NCBI GenBank assembly: GCA_903789505.1
Contig: CAIFEU010000152.1
Span: forward strand, 1-6,007
DNA length: 6,007 nt
Source of the DNA: an uncultured Coriobacteriales bacterium
GTDB lineage: Bacteria > Actinomycetota > Coriobacteriia > Coriobacteriales > UMGS124
Direction of reading: 5' to 3'
Part shown: one piece after another, positions 1 to 5,166 of the stretch
Numbering within the stretch: the first letter of the stretch is position 1
Layout: every line of letters begins with the position of its first letter
The notes under the pieces: generated by a model
Databases searched by the model: none
What the model was told of the DNA's origin: nothing
The model's input: the letters and a program-made list of their open reading frames with translations, nothing else
Translations under genes and position numbers: made by a program

Positions 1-423
1 GGGTGGGCGCGGGGCCTGCTGCCAGGGGCGCGGGCAGCCCGCGACGCCACCGCCCGCGCGATGGAGTGCCTGCGGCTCGTGGGCGCCGGGGAGCTCGCGC
101 GGCGCCCCGTGTGCCGGATGTCCGGCGGGCAGCTGCAGCGCGTCCGGCTCGCCGCGGCGCTCGTCAACGACCCCGACGGGCTGGTGCTCGCCGTGCCGAC
201 GACCGGGCTCGACCCCGATGGGGCCCGCTCCCTGCTCGACCTGCTGGCACGCCTGGCATTGGCCGCACGGGAGGCAGGCACGGCCGGCCCGACCGAGTCG
301 GCACGCGGATGGGGCCCCGAGGCGCCGACGGCCAGAGCCGTGCTCATGGTCTCACACGACGGCGCGGCGCTGGGGCTGCCGGGCGCCCGCGTCGCGCGCC
401 TCGTGGGCGGGAGGGTGCGCTGA
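1..423 (+). CDS. ABC transporter ATP-binding protein, 3' part (metal-type importer)
   Basis: This is the C-terminal 140 residues of an ABC ATPase that would energise the permease encoded next. The reading frame is open to the left edge, so the start and Walker A lie outside; the ATG at 61 is internal because homologous sequence (GLLPGARAARDATARA) precedes it. Counting from the window edge, the signature MSGGQLQRV is at residues 40-48, the D-loop TTGLD ends at Asp71, and the H-loop VSHD has His119. The Walker B position reads LVLAVPTTGLD, where LLLLDEPTTGLD is usual, so both the Mg-coordinating Asp and the catalytic Glu are replaced (Ala64, Val65). About 22 extra residues rich in Ala, Gly and Pro separate the D-loop from the H-loop. 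The TGA shares its last base with the permease ATG. Family assignment is firm; activity is doubtful; the metal substrate is inferred from the neighbour only. Confidence 0.88.
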   Translation, partial: GWARGLLPGARAARDATARAMECLRLVGAGELARRPVCRMSGGQLQRVRLAAALVNDPDGLVLAVPTTGLDPDGARSLLDLLARLALAAREAGTAGPTESARGWGPEAPTARAVLMVSHDGAALGLPGARVARLVGGRVR

Positions 424-1256
424 TGCTCGAATACGCGTTCATGCAGAGGAGCCTGGTCGTGGGCGCCCTGCTCGGGGTCGTCGTGCCCCTGCTGGGCGTC
501 ACGGTGGTGCATCGCAGGCTGTCGATGGTGGGCGACGCGCTCTCGCACGCCTCGCTCGCCGGGGTGGCCACGGGGCTCGTCGCGGGGGTGAGCCCCGTGA
601 TGGGCGCCGCGGCGACCTGCCTTGCCGGGGCGCTGGCCGTGGAGGCCGTGCGCGCCCGCTTCCGCGAGCAGGCGGAGCTGGCGGTGGCGGTCGTGCTCGC
701 GGCGGGCATCGGGGCGGCGGGGGTGCTGTCGGGGTTCGTCCCCAACGCGGCGAGCTTCGGGAGCTTCCTGTTCGGCAGCATCCTCACGGTGACCGACCAG
801 GAGCTCGCCCTGGTCGTCGCCGTATGCGCGACGGCGCTGGCGCTGTGCGTCATCGCACGCCGGTCACTGCTCCTGACCTGCTACGACGAGACGCAGGCGC
901 GCGTCGCGGGAGTCAGGCTCCCGCTCGTCAACGGGCTCTTCACGGTGGTGCTCGCCCTGACGGTGGCGGTAGCGTCGCGCACCGTCGGCTCCCTGATGGT
1001 CTCGTCGATGATGGTGGTGCCCGTGGCGTGCGCGCTTCAGCTGGCGCGCAGCTGGCGGCAGACGTGCGTCCTCTCGTGCGCCGTCGGCCTCGCGGCATCC
1101 CTGGCGGGGCTCGCCCTGTCGTTCTACCTCGGTCTCAAGCCCGGTGGCACGATCGTCGTGCTCGTCGTGGCACTGCTCGTCCTCATCCTGGCAGCACGGA
1201 AGTCCGCGCGCCTCGCGCGCTCGCTCGCCGGAGTCGCCAGGGCACGACGGAACTGA
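423..1256 (+). CDS. ABC-3 family metal-ion transporter permease (ZnuB/MntB-like)
   Basis: A 277-residue polytopic membrane protein, the usual length for this family. It forms the channel of a binding-protein-dependent importer for zinc, manganese or iron. The family hallmark SMVGDALSHASLAG is at residues 34-47 (Asp38, His42). FGSFLFGSILTVT, then DETQARVAGV, and the late-helix stretch VGSLMVSSMMVVPVA follow in the expected order. About eight hydrophobic helices can be seen, with a short basic C-terminus (AARKSARLARS). The ATG at 423 is chosen because GGGAGGG at 409-415 sits 7 bases upstream and the start overlaps the ATPase stop by one base, indicating translational coupling. The metal cannot be decided from sequence. 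No solute-binding protein or metalloregulator is visible; they may lie to the left. No convincing terminator follows. Confidence 0.93.
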   Translation: MLEYAFMQRSLVVGALLGVVVPLLGVTVVHRRLSMVGDALSHASLAGVATGLVAGVSPVMGAAATCLAGALAVEAVRARFREQAELAVAVVLAAGIGAAGVLSGFVPNAASFGSFLFGSILTVTDQELALVVAVCATALALCVIARRSLLLTCYDETQARVAGVRLPLVNGLFTVVLALTVAVASRTVGSLMVSSMMVVPVACALQLARSWRQTCVLSCAVGLAASLAGLALSFYLGLKPGGTIVVLVVALLVLILAARKSARLARSLAGVARARRN

Positions 1257-1314
1257 ACATCTATCCCTAAAATCCACCCCATGTACATCGAATGTATGCG
1301 CAGATGATGCGCCT

Positions 1315-1348
1315 ATTGGGAGATAATTGCCGCAAAAATATTCCCAAT
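1315..1348. repeat. Inverted repeat ATTGGGA/TCCCAAT, possible operator
   Basis: ATTGGGA at 1315-1321 is repeated inverted as TCCCAAT at 1342-1348 around a 20-base A/T-rich centre that contains the -10-like GATAAT. The dyad spans the likely promoter of nhaA, which fits a repressor or activator site. As RNA the stem is only 7 bp and no T-run follows, so a terminator for the permease gene is unlikely. Confidence 0.4.
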
Positions 1349-1429
1349 GGCCCCACGACCGCCGCCCCGCCACGGGCGACCGCCCCCCGCGCGGCGCGCG
1401 GCGGGCGGCGTCGGGGCGCACCAGCCGCC

Positions 1430-1448
1430 GCCCGCACCCGGTGCGGGC
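1430..1448 (+). other. Perfect 8-bp hairpin in nhaA leader
   Basis: GCCCGCAC (1430-1437) and GTGCGGGC (1441-1448) pair perfectly around the loop CCG. The hairpin ends 9 bases before the ribosome binding site of nhaA (AAGGAGAG, 1458-1465). There is no T-run, so it is more likely a leader structure that could affect translation or mRNA stability than a terminator. Confidence 0.5.
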
Positions 1449-1458
1449 ACGACCGACA
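1443..1458 (+). repeat. Degenerate pre-RBS leader repeat at nhaA
   Basis: GCGGGCACGACCGACA on the plus strand runs into the AAGGAGAG ribosome binding site. It differs from GCGGGGACGACGACA by one substitution and one inserted C. The first six bases are also the right arm of the leader hairpin at 1430-1448. Confidence 0.35.
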
Positions 1459-1469
1459 AGGAGAGCCAG

Positions 1470-2825
1470 ATGCGCGACCGCACGCGACTCCCCCATTCCG
1501 CCCCAGTCGGGCCGAGCGGCGCCCTTCACGGGCGCATCGCCCGTCTCGCGGGCTCCTCCACGTTCGCCGCCGCCGTCATGCTCGGCGCCGCGCTGCTCTC
1601 GCTCGTCATCGCGAACTCCCCGGCACGCGAGGGCTTCGAGGCGCTCTGGGAGGCGCGTGTGACGCTCGGCCTGGGGCCGGCAAGCGCCTCCATCTCGATG
1701 GGGCACATCGTCAACGACGCCCTGATGGCGGTGTTCTTCCTGCTCGTGGGCATCGAAATCAAGCACGAGGCCACCTCGGGCGAGCTCGCCGACCCGCGGC
1801 GGGCGGCGCTTCCCGTGGTCGCCGCCCTGGGTGGCGCGCTCGTGCCGATGGGGCTGTACCTGGCGCTGAACGCCGGCCTGCCCACCCAGGGCGGCTGGGG
1901 CGTCCCGATGGCAACCGACATCGCGTTCGCCCTGGGCCTGCTCGCCCTGCTGGGAGACCGCGTGCCGACGGGGCTCAAGGTCTTCCTGAGCACGCTGGCC
2001 GTCGCCGACGACATCATCGCGATCGTCGTCATCGCGCTGTTCTACGGGCATGCCCCCGACTTGGCGGCGCTCGCGCTGGCGGGCGCGTGTCTCGCGGCGC
2101 TGTTCGCGCTCAACCGGGCAGGCGTCCGAGCGCTGGCACCCTACCTCGCCCTGGGCTGCCTGCTGTGGGCGTCCGTCTACCTATCGGGGGTGCACGCCAC
2201 CATCGCCGGCGTGCTGCTGGCGCTCGCGATCCCGCGGCGCGTCCGCCCCGATGCCGCGCGGCGCGCGGGACTGCCCGGCTCGGCGGCGCGGGGCCTTGCG
2301 GACGAGGGTGGCGAAGCCGCTGCGGGCGCACGACAGGATGCCTCTCCCGCGGGGCGTCTGGAGCGCGCCCTGCGCCCCTGGGTGAGCCTCCTCGTGCTCC
2401 CGCTGTTCGCGCTCGCGAACGCGGGGGTCGCCCTGGGCGGCATCGACCTGGGCGACGATGCCACGGCGCGCGCCCTGGCGGGGGTCCTCGTGGGCCTGGT
2501 GCTGGGTAAGCCCGTCGGCGTGCTGCTCACCAGCGCGGCGCTGGTGAGGGCGGGGGTCGCCCGGCTGCCAACCGGCGTGGGCTGGCGGCACATGGCGGGC
2601 GCCGGGATGCTCGCCGGCGTGGGGTTCACGATGGCAGTCTTTGTGTCCGAGCTCGCCTTCGACGACGCGGCGTACGCCTCCGCCGCCAAGGCGGGCATCC
2701 TCGCCGCCTCCGCCCTCTCAGGCACGCTCGGCCTGCTCGTCCTGAGGCGCGCGTGCGTCCCCGCCGGGCAGGGCGGGCGCGTGGCGAGAGGGGTCGACGG
2801 CGGACGGGCGCCGCAGGCCGAATAG
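1470..2825 (+). CDS. nhaA: Na+/H+ antiporter NhaA
   Basis: A 451-residue inner-membrane antiporter that exports Na+ (or Li+) in exchange for protons. Family motifs occur in order: VGIEIKHE, ATDIAFALG with Asp150, VADDIIAIV with Asp180/Asp181, SGVHATIAGVLLALAIP, LGKP with Lys347, and AGVGFTMAVFVSELAF. These correspond to Asp133, Asp163/Asp164 and Lys300 of E. coli NhaA, including the exact 30-residue spacing between the Asp motifs. ATG 1470 is chosen for AAGGAGAG at 1458-1465; the frame is open further upstream, but that stretch is low-complexity leader. The protein exceeds the 388 residues of the E. coli enzyme through a slightly longer N-terminus, about 29 extra residues in the loop at 256-295, and a Gly/Arg-rich tail after the last helix. 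Conserved E298 in RLERALRPW matches Glu252 of the E. coli pH sensor, while both His of that segment are Arg here. It stands alone and faces an unrelated convergent gene. Confidence 0.97.
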   Translation: MRDRTRLPHSAPVGPSGALHGRIARLAGSSTFAAAVMLGAALLSLVIANSPAREGFEALWEARVTLGLGPASASISMGHIVNDALMAVFFLLVGIEIKHEATSGELADPRRAALPVVAALGGALVPMGLYLALNAGLPTQGGWGVPMATDIAFALGLLALLGDRVPTGLKVFLSTLAVADDIIAIVVIALFYGHAPDLAALALAGACLAALFALNRAGVRALAPYLALGCLLWASVYLSGVHATIAGVLLALAIPRRVRPDAARRAGLPGSAARGLADEGGEAAAGARQDASPAGRLERALRPWVSLLVLPLFALANAGVALGGIDLGDDATARALAGVLVGLVLGKPVGVLLTSAALVRAGVARLPTGVGWRHMAGAGMLAGVGFTMAVFVSELAFDDAAYASAAKAGILAASALSGTLGLLVLRRACVPAGQGGRVARGVDGGRAPQAE

Positions 2826-2899
2826 GCCCCGGGCGGGCCGCCGCAGGCTTGCGCCCTCTCGGCAGGCGCGTCCCCGACTCGCGCGCTCCCGGCCTTTCG
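2825..2899. other. Gap between convergent genes, weak hairpins only
   Basis: nhaA and the leftward gene end 74 bases apart. Two 5-bp stems can be drawn: GGCCC/GGGCC (2825-2829 with 2835-2839) at the nhaA stop, and GCGCC/GGCGC (2851-2855 with 2865-2869). Neither is followed by a T-run in either direction. Termination here would need a factor or a signal I cannot see; the hairpins may only be products of the high GC content. Confidence 0.3.
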
Positions 2900-3673
2900 C
2901 TATCGGTTGGCGCGCTCCCGCTCGCGCCGCTCCTCGATCTCGAGGAGCCTGCGCTGCACCCCGAGCGCCTCCTGCTGGAAGCGCAGCAGCTCCTCGTTCT
3001 GGCGGCGCAGGGCGTCGGAGCGCTCCCTCTCCTGCCTTTGCACCTCCCGCCGCGCGAGCACGCGGGCGCGCTGGGTGTCGGGCAGCGACGCGAGGAACAA
3101 CACGTCAATCTGGTCGAGTAGGGTATCGATGTCGGAGAGGCATGCCGATCCGATGCCCCTCAGCTCCTCGCACGCCACCGCATACGCGGTCCGGTTCGCC
3201 TCCTGCGCCTTGGCGAGCTGCCTGCCCGCGATCACCGAGCGCACCAGGAACACAAGGTAAAGCAACAGGAAGACGAGGCTCGCGACCGCCACCACCGAGT
3301 TCAGCATCGTGTAGCGGTTGTAGGCGTCCAGGTCGAAGTCAATCGCCGCGATGGCATTCTTGGCGAGGGGCGCGAGCACGAATTGGGACAGAGCGAACAG
3401 GACGACGAACACCACGAGGAAGACGCGGCGCAGCATCTTGGCGCGCCTCGCCACCCGCTCGCTCGCATCCACATCGGCGGCAAGCCCGCCAAGCTCCCGC
3501 TGCCGCTGCGCGAGCAGGGGTGCGCTCTCCGCCTCGTATCGCTCCCACCGTGCCGCAATCTGATCGCGGCACTCAGGAACGCCCTCCACGTCAGCATGCA
3601 TGTCGGCACAGTTGAGGGCGATAGCCAAGCTCTTGCCCGTCAGTATCAGTCCGCTCAGGTCATAGCCACTCAT
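2900..3673 (-). CDS. Hypothetical membrane protein with two helices and C-terminal coiled coil
   Basis: I do not recognise this 257-residue protein. The N-terminal ~80 residues are soluble, with Cys22 and Cys35 and an amphipathic stretch (about 36-80) rich in Arg, Glu and Ala. Two hydrophobic helices follow at about 84-104 (VFLVVFVVLFALSQFVLAPL) and 124-144 (LNSVVAVASLVFLLLYLVFL), separated by about 20 residues with Asp112, Asp114 and Asp116. The region 145-200 contains two more Cys. The last ~56 residues are Arg/Glu/Gln-rich with heptad-like Leu spacing, typical of a coiled coil. Both ends are probably cytoplasmic with a short external hairpin. The start is supported by GGAAGGA at 3678-3684, four bases from the ATG. 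It is monocistronic as far as the window shows, with its own candidate promoter at 3758-3787. The hydropathy and Glu/Arg patterns look like real coding sequence. A scaffold or envelope role would be guesswork. Confidence 0.85.
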   Translation of the reverse strand: MSGYDLSGLILTGKSLAIALNCADMHADVEGVPECRDQIAARWERYEAESAPLLAQRQRELGGLAADVDASERVARRAKMLRRVFLVVFVVLFALSQFVLAPLAKNAIAAIDFDLDAYNRYTMLNSVVAVASLVFLLLYLVFLVRSVIAGRQLAKAQEANRTAYAVACEELRGIGSACLSDIDTLLDQIDVLFLASLPDTQRARVLARREVQRQERERSDALRRQNEELLRFQQEALGVQRRLLEIEERRERERANR

Positions 3674-3685
3674 GGCGTCCTTCCG

Positions 3686-3700
3686 TGTCGTCGTCCCCGC
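3686..3700 (-). repeat. Pre-RBS leader repeat, copy at the 2900-3673 gene
   Basis: GCGGGGACGACGACA on the minus strand, directly upstream of GGAAGGA. It is identical over 15 bases to the copy at 5187-5201 and resembles the segments before the ribosome binding sites of the sigma gene and nhaA. Confidence 0.55.
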
Positions 3701-3706
3701 CCACGC

Positions 3707-3727
3707 CGCGGCGCGAGCCGCGCCGCG
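3707..3727 (-). other. 9-bp hairpin in leader of the 2900-3673 gene
   Basis: CGCGGCGCG (3707-3715) and CGCGCCGCG (3719-3727) pair perfectly around a three-base loop. It lies between the tandem repeat and the ribosome binding site, 22 bases upstream of the latter, so it would sit in the 5' untranslated mRNA. It has the same design as the nhaA leader hairpin (long GC stem, three-base loop). Confidence 0.45.
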
Positions 3728-3749
3728 CCGGTGAATCGGCCGGTGAATC
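3728..3749 (-). repeat. Tandem 10-bp repeat GATTCACCGG, possible operator
   Basis: On the minus strand GATTCACCGG occurs at 3749-3740 and again at 3737-3728, separated by two bases (12-bp period, near one helical turn). It begins just after the expected transcription start of the candidate promoter at 3758-3787. Two head-to-tail sites at this position fit cooperative binding by a regulator that reads direct repeats. Binding is inferred. Confidence 0.45.
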
Positions 3750-3757
3750 AGGACTTG

Positions 3758-3787
3758 CAGATATCACTTCGGGACCGATCGCGTCAA
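3758..3787 (-). promoter_or_regulatory. Candidate promoter for the 2900-3673 gene
   Basis: On the minus strand TTGACG (3787-3782) is one base from the -35 consensus. TATCTG (3763-3758) follows after 18 bases, preceded by TGA as in an extended -10. The -10 itself matches only at TAT, so strength is uncertain. Transcription would start near 3751, inside or just before the tandem GATTCACCGG repeats, leaving a leader of about 75 bases. Confidence 0.4.
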
Positions 3788-3811
3788 GCGCGCGGGGCGC
3801 CGCCACCGTAC

Positions 3812-3856
3812 CAGCACGGCCCGCCTGCCCCGCGTCGGGACGGACGGGCCGTGCTG
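3812..3856. other. Long hairpin with perfect 12-bp outer stem
   Basis: CAGCACGGCCCG (3812-3823) and its exact inverse CGGGCCGTGCTG (3845-3856) form a 12-bp stem. After a mismatch, three more pairs (one G-T), another mismatch and a 4-bp stem close on the loop CGT. This is the strongest secondary structure in the window and lies in non-coding sequence. There is no T-run on either side, so it is not an intrinsic terminator. It could belong to a structured RNA or be a protein-binding dyad. Confidence 0.6.
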
Positions 3857-3905
3857 TCGGGACGCGCCCGCGAGGCGCCGCGGGAGCCCGCCGGAGCGCG
3901 CGGAC

Positions 3906-3955
3906 GCCGTCGAGGTACCTGACGGCTCCGGGTGGGCAAACCCGTCCCCGCGGGG
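3906..3955 (+). other. Cluster of short hairpins upstream of the 3965 terminator
   Basis: Three inverted repeats follow in a row: GCCGTC/GACGGC (3906-3911 with 3921-3926, its loop containing the palindrome AGGTACCT), CGGGT/ACCCG (3929-3933 with 3940-3944, loop GGGCAA), and the self-complementary CCCCGCGGGG (3946-3955). With the hairpin at 3812-3856 and the terminator at 3965-3983 they make a dense run of structure within about 170 bases. Short GC stems arise easily at this composition, so each alone is weak. Confidence 0.35.
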
Positions 3956-3964
3956 CGCCGACAA

Positions 3965-3983
3965 GTCCCACGGGGACGTTTTT
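3965..3983 (+). terminator. Rho-independent terminator, best fit for rightward transcription
   Basis: GTCCC (3965-3969) and GGGAC (3973-3977) pair around ACG. One G follows, then TTTTT at 3979-3983. The T-run is on the plus strand, so the signal stops rightward transcription, although no rightward gene precedes it closer than nhaA. Read leftward, it lies only 4 bases past the anti-sigma stop and ends in TTGT, so it may serve that operon as a weaker bidirectional terminator. Confidence 0.65.
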
Positions 3984-3987
3984 CTGC

Positions 3988-5166
3988 CTAGGACCGCTCG
4001 GACGCCGGGACGAGCGTGAGGGCGGTGTGCTCGTCCTGCGCGGCGGAGCCCTGCGCCGGCGAGACGACGTCGACGCTCACCGAGGTCACCTTGTCGGTGT
4101 CGACCAGGCGGTTGAACAGGATCGCGACACTGCCGTCGTCGCGGCGGTACGCCAGCGTCGAGTTCATGACGTCCTCGCCGCTCACCACGTACGTCGACCC
4201 GTCGGACAGCGCCAGCGAGAGGTCGCCCAGCTCGCTCGTGCCGTCAGCCAGCAGGGACCCCTCCACCACGACGCCAATCGGCGAGACATGGGCGGTCAGG
4301 TCGTCGCCGCTCGCCGCGAACGCGCTGGAGGGCAGCAGGGCCTTGAGCGCCAGGGAGACCGCGTCGCCGGAGCACGCGTCGGTCGCGTCCGCCTGCGGTA
4401 GCCACCAACTCACCGCCCCGCCCGCCTGGGACGCATCCGCACTGGCGAAGTACATGACGGCGTGCAGCTCGTCGTCGGTCGTCTGCTGGAGGTCCTTGAC
4501 GCTGCGCGAGTCGTAGGCCGTGGCGTCGCCGGACGCGTCGGTCCCGGACGTAGGCGCAGCGGGGCTCGCGCCGACCGTGACGTCGCTCACCGGGGCGTCG
4601 GGCAGGGCGTAGAACTCACCGTAGCCCGCGTCGCCATAGACGTCGCCCAGCCCCTGCGGGCTCGAGAGCGTGTAGGTGGCCACGCCCAGGCCGTTGTCGT
4701 CCTCGACGACGCCGCCCACCGTGAGGGTGACGCCCTGCGTGGTCACCGAGCCGCCCGACTCGGTGACGTAGTCGCCCACCAGGGACGCCGCCGTCTCCTC
4801 GTCGGTTCCCTCCCAGGTCATTGCCGGCAGCGTGTAGGGGCTGCCCTCGCTGTCCACGACGGTCGCCGCGACATCGGGCTGCCCCTTGTCGCCGAAGGCG
4901 CCCTGCAGGAAGCCGCTGCTCACGGCGGCGTACGCACCCGTCGCGGTCACCGCCGTGAGGGCCACCGCGACGGTCGCCGCCCGCGCGCTCATCCGCAGCC
5001 CCCGCGCGGGTCGTGCCGCACGCACGCCGCGCCGAACGCGGGCGCGCTCCTCGGCGCGGACCGTCCCCATCACGCGCTCGAACACGTCATCGGGCACCTT
5101 GACCTCGGAGAACGCCGCACCCACCAGGTCACTCATGCGTGCCTCGTCGATAGTCGTCGCATTCAT
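3988..5166 (-). CDS. Putative transmembrane anti-sigma factor with large external domain
   Basis: A 392-residue protein encoded directly downstream of the ECF sigma factor; its ATG overlaps the sigma stop as ATGA, and GAGGGAAGGG (5174-5183) lies 7 bases upstream. An in-frame ATG at 5187 is less likely because it would overlap the sigma gene further. Residues 1-60 are cytoplasmic and charged (AFSEVKVPDDVFERVMGTVR, then an Arg-rich stop-transfer segment). One helix spans about 62-83. The remaining ~310 residues are rich in Asp, Ser, Thr, Gly and Ala and would be outside the membrane. No zinc-binding anti-sigma motif is present; the only Cys is Cys265. The ending YRRDDGSVAILFNRLVDTDKVTSVSVDVV faintly resembles the C-terminal part of DUF4179-type sigma partners. 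Position and topology argue that it sequesters the sigma factor and releases it on an external signal. The signal is unknown, and I cannot assign the external domain to a family. Confidence 0.8.
   Translation of the reverse strand: MNATTIDEARMSDLVGAAFSEVKVPDDVFERVMGTVRAEERARVRRGVRAARPARGLRMSARAATVAVALTAVTATGAYAAVSSGFLQGAFGDKGQPDVAATVVDSEGSPYTLPAMTWEGTDEETAASLVGDYVTESGGSVTTQGVTLTVGGVVEDDNGLGVATYTLSSPQGLGDVYGDAGYGEFYALPDAPVSDVTVGASPAAPTSGTDASGDATAYDSRSVKDLQQTTDDELHAVMYFASADASQAGGAVSWWLPQADATDACSGDAVSLALKALLPSSAFAASGDDLTAHVSPIGVVVEGSLLADGTSELGDLSLALSDGSTYVVSGEDVMNSTLAYRRDDGSVAILFNRLVDTDKVTSVSVDVVSPAQGSAAQDEHTALTLVPASERS

Larger units (their letters stand above)
1257..1469 (+). promoter_or_regulatory. 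Leader region of nhaA, no protein gene
   Basis: This 213-base gap splits into two parts. Bases 1257 to about 1350 are unusually A/T-rich for the window and probably carry the nhaA promoter; the rest is GC-rich and would form a structured untranslated leader. The A/T-rich half holds the 8-bp palindrome ATGTACAT (1281-1288), the direct repeat ATGCGC (1295-1300 and 1307-1312), and a -10-like GATAAT at 1322-1327. No good -35 lies at the right spacing, so the promoter call is weak. NhaA genes in some bacteria are preceded by metal-ion riboswitches, but I do not recognise a known class here. Confidence 0.5.

Noticed and set aside
61..423. ATG at 61 as the true start of a small protein.
   Set aside because: The frame is open to the window edge and the preceding 20 residues fit the ABC ATPase segment before the signature motif, so it is an internal Met of a gene cut by the window.
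864..2051. Long open frame on the minus strand antisense to the permease and nhaA.
   Set aside because: It runs across two genes with clear family motifs, has the Arg/Gly/His-rich composition of a shadow frame in GC-rich DNA, and shows no domain.
3629..3652. GLILTGKS at residues 8-15 of the 2900-3673 protein fits the Walker A pattern GxxxxGKS.
   Set aside because: It is not preceded by a hydrophobic strand, the rest of the protein has no Walker B or nucleotide-binding fold, and the pattern is short enough to occur by chance.
3685..4401. Plus-strand open frame crossing the 3674-3987 gap and the anti-sigma 3' end.
   Set aside because: The translation is low-complexity Arg/Ala/Gly-rich, has no ribosome binding site, passes through the terminator, and is antisense to a better supported gene.
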